Source: Agapetus fuscipes
Taxonomy: Eukaryota > Arthropoda > Insecta > Trichoptera > Glossosomatidae
DNA length: 64,000 bases
Assembly: GCA_951799405.1 (NCBI GenBank)
Contig: OX637343.1
Coordinates: 1,736,001 to 1,800,000 of the forward strand
Direction: 5' to 3'
Both the position numbers and the translations under genes were made by a program. Positions 1-8,244 of the stretch are shown in pieces (position 1 is the first letter of the stretch; each line of letters opens with the position of its first letter). The notes under the pieces are model-generated. The model saw only the letters and a program-made list of their open reading frames with translations, was not told the origin of the DNA and ran no database searches.

Positions 1-267
1 GTCCAAATGATGACAATTTGTTAAGAAGGCTGGAGTGCCAAACTCTATCGAAGGCTTTGGAAATATCAAGAGCAACAGCTTGTGTTTCACCCATAAGATC
101 GAGGCGTCGGCCCCAGACGTGTGTGACATAAGTGAGAAGGTCACCGCTGGAGCGGTTACGGTATTGTGGTCGCTAAGCAGTTTATGGGTTTCCAGATATT
201 CCATAAGCTTGTCATTTATGATCCTTTCCATAACTTTGGAAAGTAAGGAAGTGAACTGCCTCTTCTG
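1..267 (-). pseudogene. Non-LTR retrotransposon RT fragment (copy 1)
   Basis: The minus strand encodes the central part of a LINE reverse transcriptase, including the first catalytic block (ALDISKAFDRVWH) preceded by an RSSGDLL-type block. It is cut at the window edge and by the Copia-like LTR that begins at 268. The same segment recurs at 13622-13888 with few differences, where more of the RT is present (the YADD box near 13450). Relic; only the RT core is seen. Confidence 0.8.
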
Positions 268-453
268 TGTTAGAATTATGCAAAAACGGCAGGACAATTT
301 GTTAATAGTATTTTATTCCACACAGACTTTTTCACAACCACAACATATTGTTTTTTTCTAACTGACATTCTTTTGTTTCAATTTTCAAAACCTTGTTCCA
401 TTTTCAAACTTGTTCTTAACAAATATATATTTCATTTTATTTCAATTTCAACA
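268..453 (-). repeat. 3' LTR of Copia-like element copy 1
   Basis: On the minus strand it starts TGTTGAAATTG just after an AGGGGGTA purine tract and ends TTCTAACA at 268. It matches the other LTR at 2137-2322 over its full 186 bp with a modest number of differences, so this is not a very recent insertion. Confidence 0.85.
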
Positions 454-599
454 TACCCCCTAATGAATGAAATAAACAAAAATAAAAATGAACATAAAAT
501 AAATAATTACCTACATAATAATAATAACATAATGATTTTCAAATTTTAACAATGGTTTGAATAGATAAAGCAAAAACACTAAATTATGACATGAGCTTA

Positions 600-900
600 T
601 TCTTTTGATACTTGGTTACTTGGCATGAAGTAAAGGATTTGTTAAACAATCAGCAATATTTTGATCAGTTGGACAATAGAAAATATGAAACCAGCCTTTC
701 TTGAATTCATCTTTCACTTAATGATACTTCACATCAATGTAAACACATTTCCTTGTGAATTGATTGGCTTTGATCATCTTGATACAGCTTTGATTGTCTA
801 CATACAAATTTACATCAACTTTTCTTGAAATTAGTTCCTCAAGAAGTGTCTTGACATATTTCATTTCTTTAACGCTATGAGCAGCTGCAATATATTCAGC
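600..900 (-). pseudogene. Copia RNase H fragment
   Basis: The translated minus strand shows the copia RNase H signature: TEAEYIAAAHSVKEMKYVKTL, then YVDNQSCIKM, then IDVKYH, followed in another frame by the usual end (DQNIADCLT). The N-terminal half of the domain is missing; the sequence runs into a short A/T stretch and then the CR1 fragment. A near-identical copy is at 15055-15330. Confidence 0.85.
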
Positions 901-950
901 TTCAGTATATATACATATATTTAGATGATTTCTTTGTTTAAAAAGCGCCG

Positions 951-1266
951 TTTTCGTGTGTAGCACACCTCAAGGGCCCTTTATTTTTTGGTTTGTCTTT
1001 ATTCCTCACTCACACATAATTTTAGTCCCTAAATGACTGACTGAGCATGTATGTCTTTAATTTTTTCTTGAATGATGCGTCGGAGCTCACAGTCCTGACC
1101 TCCACGGGCAGTTTATTCCACACCAAGGGTGCGCCATTGCGGAACCCTCGGTCGCCAAAGCGTGTTGAACAAAATCTGATGGGCTCGCGGAGTCTGGCCC
1201 CACCAGACACAGCAGATGATTGTGCTACTAGAGACTGTTTACGAGAGCACCATGCAATTGGTCCTC
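951..1266 (-). pseudogene. CR1-like LINE 3' end (C-terminal ORF2 codons plus 3' UTR)
   Basis: The minus strand encodes the end of a CR1/L2-type ORF2 (FGDRGFRNGAPLVWNKLPVEVR, then FKKKLKTYML), then a 3' UTR whose end (GGGCCCTTGAGGTGTG, about 960-980) is shared with the CR1 element at 11159. It lies between two halves of the Copia element. A 25-base Copia stretch (872-896) also occurs inverted at about 1271-1296, so the fragment sits inside a small fold-back. Confidence 0.75.
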
Positions 1267-1299
1267 CTGCATAGAATATATTGCAGCTGCTCATAGCGT

Positions 1300-1566
1300 T
1301 AAATAAAAAATAAAAAAAATAAACTGTCAATAATTTGCTTTTTTGTTGCTCTGTGTTCTTTTTATACACATTGCACAGCGTTGAATACATCTCATATGCA
1401 TTTTGGCTACTTTATATATATGAGCTTTTACTGTATTATCACTCGTTCTTAACATATAATACTGAGCCGAAGCATCTTTTGACTCCCATTCTTCAATTTT
1501 TGTAATGTCTGTTGGCTTTTCCTCGCCATTTATTAATCTTATTAATTTCTTAGCAACAATATTTTA
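1300..1566 (-). pseudogene. Copia gag fragment (middle part)
   Basis: Minus-strand translation gives LINGEEKPTDITKIEEWESK and then, after a frameshift, EMYSTLCNVYKKNTEQQKSK. This matches the conserved copia gag pattern in which a W-containing block is followed by an EMW..L..vYE block. The N-terminal gag codons continue beyond the inserted mini-element at 1976-2063. Frameshifted relic; copy 2 is near 15700-15965. Confidence 0.7.
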
Positions 1567-1625
1567 AATATTTAAAAATTGAAATGGTAAAACATGGTTT
1601 TAATTCACTTTATTCTTTTTGTTTT

Positions 1626-1665
1626 TGCTCGAACATTTTCGCCTAATGAGGCATCTTCAGGAGCA
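1626..1665 (-). ncRNA. Hammerhead-ribozyme-like motif
   Basis: On the minus strand a TGCTC arm is followed by CTGAAGA, a GCC/GGC hairpin, GAAA, then ATGTTC and GAGCA, which is complementary to the first arm. This is the order of a type I hammerhead (stem I, CUGANGA, stem II, GAAA, very short stem III, UH, stem I). One extra base lies between CTGAAGA and stem II, which departs from the canonical core. Activity is not shown. Confidence 0.55.
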
Positions 1666-1860
1666 GAATGGTTACAAATATATTTTTATAAAATAATTTT
1701 CAAAACATTTTTTTTTTTATATTTTGTATTGTTTGTGTATTAACACTGTGAAAATTCATTTTGTTTCAATTTATAATTTTTGGATGAAATTTTTCAAGCA
1801 AAACACTGTTTATTTTCACTATAGACTTTATTTAAAAGATTAAAATCTTTAAAACAAAAT

Positions 1861-1897
1861 TACGAACATTTTCGACCTAGAAGGTCATCATCAGGTA
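1861..1897 (-). ncRNA. Hammerhead-ribozyme-like motif
   Basis: The minus strand reads TAC, CTGATGA, a GACC/GGTC hairpin, GAAA, ATGTTC, GTA. Stem I is only 3 bp here. The motif lies about 105 nt upstream of a PLE-type ORF start (ATG at 1757). The same extra base follows the CTGATGA box. Confidence 0.5.
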
Positions 1898-1975
1898 TGA
1901 TTTGATTACAGAAATTAATTTTATTTTATGAAATTTTTTTTTTTTTTTTCCAAAACAAAAACAAACAAACAAACA

Positions 1976-2063
1976 ATATTTTAATTTCTTTCTCCCACAT
2001 GGGAAAAGTAACAGAATCTTTCAATTTTAAAATGGAATCAAAAATACTCTCACTAAGCGCCAT
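1976..2063 (-). pseudogene. Copia gag N-terminus
   Basis: An ATG at 2063 on the minus strand, 60 nt after the primer binding site, opens MALSESIFDSILKLK and a W-containing gag start (FPMWEKEIKIL). The frame then enters the inserted Penelope-like mini-element. Start chosen from its position behind the PBS and the resemblance to copia gag openings. Confidence 0.6.
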
Positions 2064-2122
2064 TTTCACTTTCTTGTTTCAGGAACAATTTTTAACATTA
2101 CTTTTATTACATCTCTACGTTT

Positions 2123-2136
2123 CTGGGCCCATAACC
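2123..2136 (-). other. Copia primer binding site
   Basis: GGTTATGGGCCCAG on the minus strand, directly after the CA that closes the 5' LTR. It is complementary to the anticodon-arm segment of initiator tRNA-Met, the half-tRNA primer known for copia. The same site occurs at 16306-16319 in copy 2. Confidence 0.8.
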
Positions 2137-2322
2137 TGCTATAATTATGCAAAAACGGCAGGACAATTTGTTAATAGTATTTTATTCCACACAGACTTTT
2201 TCACAACTACAACATATTTGTTTTTTCTAACTGACATTCTTTTGTTTCAATTTTCAAAACTTTGTTCCATTTTCAAACTTGTTCTAAACAAATATTTATT
2301 TAATTTCATTTAAATCTCAACA
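2137..2322 (-). repeat. 5' LTR of Copia-like element copy 1
   Basis: 186 bp, from TGTTGAGATTT at 2322 to TATAGCA at 2137 on the minus strand, followed at once by the primer binding site. Partner of 268-453. Confidence 0.85.
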
Positions 2323-2338
2323 TGCTTCATATACTTCA

Positions 2339-2886
2339 ATATGCTCCTTATCTCTGCATCAGCTACAGCGCCTTCTCAGGTTGAGTTTTTACTTTTTCTG
2401 CCAGTCAACCATTGGGCATTTCATCTCGATGATTAAGTCATCAATAACCGCATTACGGGAAGCCCTAAGAATGGCATACTTCACTATTAATATGTTCTGT
2501 GGGGCTACTAGGTGAAGCTACACAGAAAATACCCTTTATTTTTTTAAGTCAAATGCATTTGTAGCTGCATTTGCGCTATATATTTGGCACTGGGCTGGTC
2601 ATGCTGCATATACTTTTTCTGCCAGTCGACAATGATTGGGCATTTAATCTCAATGACTAAGTCATCAGTAATGGTGTCGCGGAATGGCATATTTGGTGCT
2701 AATAAAAAGGTCACAATTTTGTATCTTTGAAAATAGCTTTTAATTGCATAAACACCTCCTTTTCTTATATGTGCGCATGCTTTTGGTTTTGATGGTTTTT
2801 CCAACGAGTATACTTGCGGTCAGAGAACCATCATGTGTGGCAACGAGCAGCTACATAAAATTTAGATGCAGTAATTGGTCCATAGC
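2339..2886 (-). pseudogene. YqaJ-type nuclease fragment with internal tandem duplication
   Basis: Minus-strand translation includes DDLVIEIKCPIIVDWQKKYM and AKYIAQMQLQMHL, matching the EIKCP nuclease motif and the following helix of YqaJ-like domains found in arthropod transposon proteins. A diverged duplicate of the same stretch lies at about 2389-2500, so the domain end is tandemly repeated. At about 2886 it abuts the pogo fragment with no intact domain boundary. The fuller copy is 16510-17228. Confidence 0.65.
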
Positions 2887-3364
2887 GCATAGTATGTAGA
2901 ATCGCTGAACTTCCGTTTTGTGAAACGCCGTAATCCTGTTGATGCTAGTAGCTTCAGGCTTTCTCACAGAAATATTATTTCTGCGAACAAATCCCTCGAA
3001 CCAAACACGACCAGCCATTTTTGAGAACTTGTTGAAGTTATGTTTCAGCTGCAGGGCTTCAGCATATTCAAATGCCACTTTTTTATCTGGGTAGCAGTGC
3101 ACCCGTAGAACACATTGGCCATTTTTTAATGGTCTCTGAAAATTCTTCTTCAACTTCGGGCGTGAAGACAGTAGTACGTCCGAGACGTGGTTCTTTATCT
3201 ATTTTTTTCCCGTACCTCTTCTGAAGACTCGAAAATGGGATATTCATGGTTTTTGCGGCTTTTCTCATTGAAAAACCTCCATCATCGATGAGCTCCACGG
3301 CCTTTTTCAGATTGGCTATAGACCAGTTAGCCTTACTTGTCTTTCTAGGACGAACCTTCGGCAT
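2887..3364 (-). pseudogene. Pogo/Tigger-like transposase, N-terminal part (copy 1)
   Basis: The frame opens MPKVRPRKTSKANWSIANLK with a psq/CENP-B-type helix-turn-helix (about residues 10-60), then GRTTVFTPEVEEEFSETI. The reading frame then slips twice at A6 runs (about 3122-3127 and 3079-3084) before continuing into KLAFEYAEAL-like sequence of the second DNA-binding half. It stops at the junction with the YqaJ fragment, so the catalytic domain is absent. The homologue at 46217-47286 shares both slips. Confidence 0.8.
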
Positions 3365-3587
3365 CTACAAACCAAAAATAAGATTGCTTCATCGAAGATA
3401 GAAAACGTTGACAATGCGGATCAATGTTGGCAATGAGGGTCACCTGACTCAGATTGCCTACATCGCTCAAAACGAGAAAAAACCTACCCTGACATAGGAG
3501 TAAAATTGAGGGTGATAAAGTGAGTTTGAAATCACGATCTAAAACGCTTTAGTCATTACATATCACAAGCACAAAAAGAAACACTTA

Positions 3588-4148
3588 GGGCCGATCTTAT
3601 AAACATCCGTTTGTTAAATGTCAAATCTAATAAACCGAAACATGGTACAAATTTCGTTTTTCTGTATTATAACAATTCGTTCATAAATTTTCGGTTTAAT
3701 TTTACCGGCGGATCTAACCGACAGCCGACCCCCGGTTTCCAGGTAGATACCGGTCGGTTTGTTAAGGTTTGAGGTTAGGTCAGCTGTCAAAGCATTCTTT
3801 TTTTGCGGTGAGTTTAGCGTGCCATTGGACTTCTACGCTCTATCATGTTGAAGATAATTTCTTCCGACAGTAATAGAGAATTCATTAAAATAGGGCTGTA
3901 TCAGTCGTTTTCGTGTTTGTCATACGCAACTTTAGGTTATGTTTCTTCTCTGACAGCTAACGGATGACATATGTTCATGAATGCACGCAAAAAATCATCA
4001 AAAATACGAGTGCATTATTGAGAACTAACGAACGGTTAAAAAAGCTTTATAGGACGACCATCGGTAAGATCAGTCCGTTAACGTCCATCCGTTAGTAAAA
4101 TGAGGATTTACTTACGGATATTTAGTCCAGCGTTTATAAGAACGGCCC
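3588..4148. mobile_element. Harbinger-like MITE (copy 1)
   Basis: 561 bp with imperfect terminal inverted repeats starting GGGCCGatCTTATAAAC and GGGCCGttCTTATAAACG, flanked by TTA and TCA (a possible decayed 3-bp duplication). No coding sequence. A second copy with the same ends is at 49309-49869 inside the other pogo copy, so it entered before the pogo segment duplicated. Confidence 0.65.
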
Positions 4149-4389
4149 TCAGTAGTTTGATCCTTACCTTTGGATTGTCTTCTCGAAAAATTAGATCAGA
4201 AGGGCGCAAAAACTTTTTACGTCTGTCTCTCTCTAGCGCGTGGCGCGTACTAAGTGAGTTGTCAACCGCGCGCGTCACCGGCATACAGCTATCGTATGAC
4301 GTCACTAAAACCGCCATCCTGCGTATTGTTTTTGAATTATTGGGATGATCACCATTGCCAGCTGACTCCCATTGCCTACATCTCCCCTA

Positions 4390-4650
4390 CATATGCCAAT
4401 TTTATTTCATTTTTCATCCAGTTGATTTTGCATTTTTCAATTGCTTTTAAAGCACTTATGTTAGTACTATTGCTTTTAAATTTATGTATTTAGGTGTGAG
4501 TTTCTTTTTAATACAACATTGATTAAAATAAATACGGAGAGAACACATTTTTACTTTAATTTTGAGTTTTTTATACCACCAGATTTTTTTAGCCATACTG
4601 GCATCTATAATATTTTTTAGTGTTGATCTGTTAACACAGTGAAGGTCCAT
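4390..4650 (-). pseudogene. Penelope-like element ORF, N-terminal part (copy 1)
   Basis: ATG at 4650 opens MDLHCVNRSTLKNIIDASMA, then KMCSLRIYFNQCCIKKKLTP, which resembles the N-terminal FL..C....I.P pattern upstream of the RT in Penelope proteins. A small indel near 4480 shifts the frame relative to the copy at 50372. The ORF is cut at 4389 by the pogo terminus at a TA. The start is supported by conservation of the MxFHxVN opening at four other places in the window. Confidence 0.6.
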
Positions 4651-4716
4651 TTTTATAAATATTTAAAAATATAAATGGTAAAACATTGTTTTAATTCACT
4701 TTATTCTTTTTGTTTT

Positions 4717-4756
4717 TGCTCAAACATTTTCGCCTAATGAGGCATCTTCAAGAGCA
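4717..4756 (-). ncRNA. Hammerhead-like motif between two Penelope ORF ends
   Basis: Same architecture as 1626-1665 but with substitutions: the box reads CTTGAAGA and the distal arm TTTGAGC. It lies 67 nt upstream of the PLE start at 4650 and 220 nt downstream of the GIY-YIG stop codon at 4976-4978. Confidence 0.5.
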
Positions 4757-4975
4757 GAATGGTTACAAATATATTTTTATAAAATAAATTTCAAAACAAT
4801 TTTTTTCCAAAACAAAAGCAAAATTCATAGATAATTTTTTTTTTTTAAACACAAATGTAAGATTCAAATATGCATTATTGTTAGGTATAATGAAATTAAA
4901 AAATTTAATACAATAAAAATAAAATGTGTTAGTTAAATAAAAAAAAAAATAATAATAACAAAATAAAAAAACAAG

Positions 4976-5150
4976 TTATTGCAATATTGGTGAAACATAG
5001 GGAATCTGCACATTCACTAAGTCTTTATTTTTATTTTTGTAAATTTCCAACGCTTCCAGAGCCATCAGTCTCCTCACCTCACACTCAGAGTGCATTACCT
5101 CTACATTGGTAATATCGAAAGTATGGTCTTTATCAATGCAACACTCAGAG
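4976..5150 (-). pseudogene. Penelope-like GIY-YIG endonuclease, C-terminal end
   Basis: Minus-strand translation gives CCIDKDHTFDITNVEVM, then RRLMALEALEIYKNKNKDLV and a stop (TAA, 4976-4978). The H.FDI.NV...RR..LEALEI...K pattern is the characteristic C-terminus of Penelope-like GIY-YIG domains. The upstream RT is missing because of a fold-back at 5109-5215. An AT-rich 3' UTR and the hammerhead-like motif follow, then the start of a second PLE ORF, so tandem copies were present. Confidence 0.65.
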
Positions 5151-5215
5151 GCTTATCTGCATACTCTGAGATGGCAGACCATTGCATTGATAAAGACCAT
5201 ACTTTCGATATAGCA
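5109..5215. repeat. Short fold-back containing Penelope sequence
   Basis: A stretch of about 28 bases (tatcgaaagtatggtcttta...) at 5109-5138 recurs inverted at 5185-5215 with about 45 bases between. The inverted arm replaces the natural end of the neighbouring transposase-like ORF, creating its nonsense C-terminus. Confidence 0.75.
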
Positions 5216-6578
5216 ATAGCAATAAATCTGCCGGGAATAGTACGCACTTTGGTCAGTCACTTTGGGTAGCACGAGGTTCTTCTGGCAATCGAAGCTTAAA
5301 AGAAAACATCCGGCAGGTTTTTCTCGCAAATGTTGAAAGAAAGCTTGGGCCTGTCTTTGGTGCACTTCCAGTTTAAATTTGAGTGAACGTTTTTCCGGTT
5401 CATTTGTTTCCATTCCGATGCGGGTTTTCAATTCAATGCATGTGCTGCATTCATCCATACTAGGACAAGAGAATCCAATATTAAAATTTGTGCAAAATAT
5501 TTTTCTGAAAAATGCAAGCGTAACTATCTCCGATTCGTCTTTGCCATTATTGAATATTTTCCACAGTTTAGAGATATTCAATTCTGATGGTAAATATACT
5601 CGTGATGAATGATGTCTCAAATAATGCGACTCTATGGCTTTTAAGCTACATAGGAAATTTTTGACTGCTTCTCTTTTAGCAGCAAACTTAGCTTCCTTGT
5701 GGTTTCCTCCACGGGTTTCTACTGGGACCTGAGAGACTCCATTCTTGAATCTCTTGAAAACTCCGATGATCCTGTGCTTGGTTATTGGTTGCAGAACCTT
5801 GAGGAACGCATCCCTGCAAACATTGAGATTATTGCCAGCCTGGTTAACAATTGAATACTGGAAGATTGTGCTTTTCCCCTTTTGTGGTTCACGCTTCTTC
5901 CTTTTGGGGTTAGGTGGTTTGGCTCGGGACATATTTCAAAATGAATGCGTCTTGCTTACTTTTTTCTGGGATCGAATAAAAGGCTGCGTGAAACTCCCTG
6001 ACATCACGCATTGTTAGAAGTGAGCACTGATACCCAACTCTATGGTTGCAAGTTGGATACTCTGGAAGGCCCTTAGCAGAGTACCTGAACATACAGAGCA
6101 AAAAAAAAACAGTGATAAGCTTGGGGTATGTCATTAATATTTGGTTTTGCATATTGTACAATATACATATCATCTGGTGAGTTAAAGCTGTTGAAACTAT
6201 GATAGTTATCAAAAGAAATCCAAGATCTAACAGCTATCAAATTGGTGAGAAAATTGTGTTATTGAATCTGAAAGTAGGTTGTGATTCTATACCCAGCTCA
6301 ATACCACAGCCTAATTTCAGGTTGAATATCTCACCTTTTTCACAACATAAATGGTTAGAAATTGAATCCAAATGATTTATTGTAATAAGTTTTAATATTT
6401 TTGACATCTAACTTTCACCCTCCGACCGATAACATTGTACAACAGCACAAATTAAAAGTGTAGCCCAAATCAAAGAGTATACACACCTTAGTCGCTTTCT
6501 GATATTTATTTTCCATTGTTCTGGATCCCTCTTCCTCTTCCTAGTACTCCTATCACTAACTGATATGTTGGACTCCAT
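5153..6578 (-). pseudogene. Spliced transposon-type gene of a widespread arthropod family
   Basis: Exon 1 (6578-6487) encodes MESNISVSDRSTRKRKRDPE and a basic NIRKRLR block, ending at a GT donor (CTAAG/GTGTGT). Exon 2 starts at 6084 after TTCAG and continues in phase with a Cys-rich block (CNHRVGYQCSLL) and a FHAAFY...K helix. A one-base shift near 5932 moves into the frame MSRAKPPNPKRKKRE, then VCRDAFLKVLQ and FDCQKNLVLPKV...YYSRQIYCY, which I recall as the start of the nuclease-like half of these transposon-derived proteins. The remaining C-terminus is replaced by a fold-back. I am fairly sure of the family, not of its superfamily name. Confidence 0.6.
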
Positions 6579-6596
6579 GGAACAACTTTTTTTCAC

Positions 6597-6912
6597 TTCA
6601 AATCAATTAAAATATTTATAATACACCAAAAACAAAAATAATGAAACACAGGCGAACGCTCCTGGTACAAACTACAACAACAGTGTCAGCCATATTGAAT
6701 TTTGAATCACGTGACCAAAATCTGGTTATTCTATTGGCTTGTTGGTAGATGTCCATTTTTGAAACAAACTGTTGCAGCAGAAGTCCGTTTTTGAAACTTA
6801 CCTACAACTTTGAAGCTAAAAATAACATACTTATGTCCGGTTTTGATATAAACCAACATCACCATTGAAAAGAACGAGAAAAATCCTATAAGAATTCACT
6901 GCTAACTCAATT
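6597..6912. other. No gene seen
   Basis: AT-rich sequence upstream of the spliced transposon-type gene; may hold its promoter and 5' terminus. I see no inverted repeat or ORF to support more. Confidence 0.4.
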
Positions 6913-7491
6913 TCAATTTTTGTGACAGATGTCCGCCTTTGATATTAAGCCACTCATGTATTTATGTGTTTGTTGTATGTTTTTTTTCCACATTTCATTG
7001 TTGATCGTAATTATGACATTAAGATGGTCTGCGATTTGGTTGTTGTTATCTATTTGGCAACTTAAATTTCCTATATTTGTAAATACTAAATCAATTAAGG
7101 TGCTTGAAGTATTTGTTACTCTAGTTTTTTCCTTAACGCATTGTTTTTTTGCTTCCTTCTTTAACTTTTCAGCATCCTTTTTGTTATAAATGTTAATTCC
7201 TATCTGACCATTTTTCAATTTCTTTATACTATCTACAGCCATCTCCAGATCATTCAATTTTATCTTTTTAAATTCTTTAATAGTTTTTTCGTGATTTTGT
7301 TCCTTTTTTGGCCTTATTATCGTGATCTCAGTTTGCCTCTTTGCTTTATCAGCGTATGTGGGTTTCCTTTCATTCTTTTTTAATTCCTCAAATCTCTCAT
7401 CTATCGCTGAGATGATCTCCTCTTTGATTTCTTGTAGTCTTTCTTCTAAGAATTCTTTTAATTTTTTGGACAAGTCTTCGTCCTTCGGCAT
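6913..7491 (-). pseudogene. LINE ORF1 fused to endonuclease tail by internal deletion
   Basis: One 192-codon frame starts MPKDEDLSKKLKEFLEERLQ, a charged coiled-coil typical of LINE ORF1, with YADKAKRQTEITIIRPKK and an ORF1 RRM-like part. At about residue 121 it passes into TRVTNTSSTLIDLVFTNI...ADHLNVIITI, which is the end of a LINE apurinic endonuclease domain and normally belongs to ORF2. The end of ORF1 and most of the endonuclease are missing, so this is an in-frame deletion fusion rather than a functional design. Confidence 0.75.
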
Positions 7492-7499
7492 TTTTATAA

Positions 7500-8240
7500 T
7501 TTGGTTATTTTATTTTTGAGGTTAGACCGAAACTATTAAAATTCTTAGACCAAACACTAATGAAATCCGTTTGTTCACTATCAAACATACACCTTTCAAC
7601 ACTTTGAGAATACCTCTTTGCTTTTAATCTCCTTGTTCAACTAAATGCACACTTTAGCAATCAAAAAATTCTACTTTACGCTGACAGCTATCAAAACACA
7701 ATGAGATGCACTGCCATCTATGATTGAGTAGTAAATTTGACTGCAACACTTTGACTTGTCAAACTAAGTAGGTATTGAGCCGTTGTGACCGCGATTGAGA
7801 TGCAAGAGTGATACGTCACCGTCCAGTCGGCTTATGATTGGCTGCTGTCACAGTTTTGCAAAAATAGTCCTTATTGACTTCAATAGAGGAGCAAACATTC
7901 AAATAGTGATTTGTCCACCGGCTCGGATTGTTGGGTAAATGGAAAAAATGTATTACACCTGCCTATTATTTCTTATAGGTATTCTAGACAGATTTATTTC
8001 TTTAGAAATGCATAGGGAATACAGTTAAATACTAATATACCTGACACACACCTTTCAAATACATAAATTTTAAAATACTAGTTTGGACAAAACATGTTTT
8101 GCATGAAATTCGTGGACAAAACTCTTTTTGAATGTACATGCCCTGGACAAAACTTAGTTTGAATGAAAACCATACAGTATCATTAATATTTTTTTATTAA
8201 TTGTATTGAAAATTATAAGAGTGAAAAGAATTTATTTTCT
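7500..8240. other. No gene seen; LINE 5' flank and AT-rich DNA
   Basis: 7500-7700 is probably the 5' UTR of the LINE fragment to its left. 8080-8180 contains a loosely repeated GGACAAAACT phrase. Nothing else recognised. Confidence 0.3.
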
Positions 8241-8244
8241 AGCC

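Larger units (their letters stand above)
1568..1973 (-). mobile_element. Miniature Penelope-like element with two hammerhead-like units
   Basis: This 406-bp insertion in Copia gag is flanked by an 11-bp direct repeat (1557-1567 and 1974-1984, caatattttaa). On the minus strand it holds a hammerhead-like motif (1897-1861), an AATAAA-containing leader, a short ORF start at 1757 (MNFHSVNTQTIQNI) that breaks off, a tract resembling the PLE 3' UTR at 4770-4830, and a second hammerhead-like motif (1665-1626). This looks like a PLE reduced to pLTR, ORF start, 3' UTR, pLTR. The duplicate Copia locus carries only one unit (15976-16156). Confidence 0.6.
268..2322 (-). mobile_element. Copia-like LTR element, internally deleted (copy 1)
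   Basis: Two 186-bp LTRs (268-453 and 2137-2322), each starting TGTTGA and ending in CA on the minus strand, enclose gag and RNase H remnants. A primer binding site complementary to an internal initiator tRNA-Met segment follows the 5' LTR (2123-2136), as in Drosophila copia, and a polypurine tract (AGGGGG) precedes the 3' LTR. Protease, integrase and most RT are gone. A CR1 LINE fragment and a Penelope-like mini-element lie inside. The five bases flanking each LTR do not match, so no target-site duplication is seen. A second copy lies at 13889-16505. Confidence 0.85.
2887..4387 (-). mobile_element. 5' half of a pogo-type transposon (copy 1)
   Basis: The minus-strand 5' terminus is at 4387 (GGGGAGATGTAGGCAATGGG, preceded by TA at 4388-4389) and matches the termini of the complete element at 44692-50108. 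A nested MITE lies at 3588-4148. Subterminal TGGCAATG/GGGTCA motifs recur near 3420-3445 and 4355-4375. The 3' half is replaced by unrelated sequence at 2886. Confidence 0.75.
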
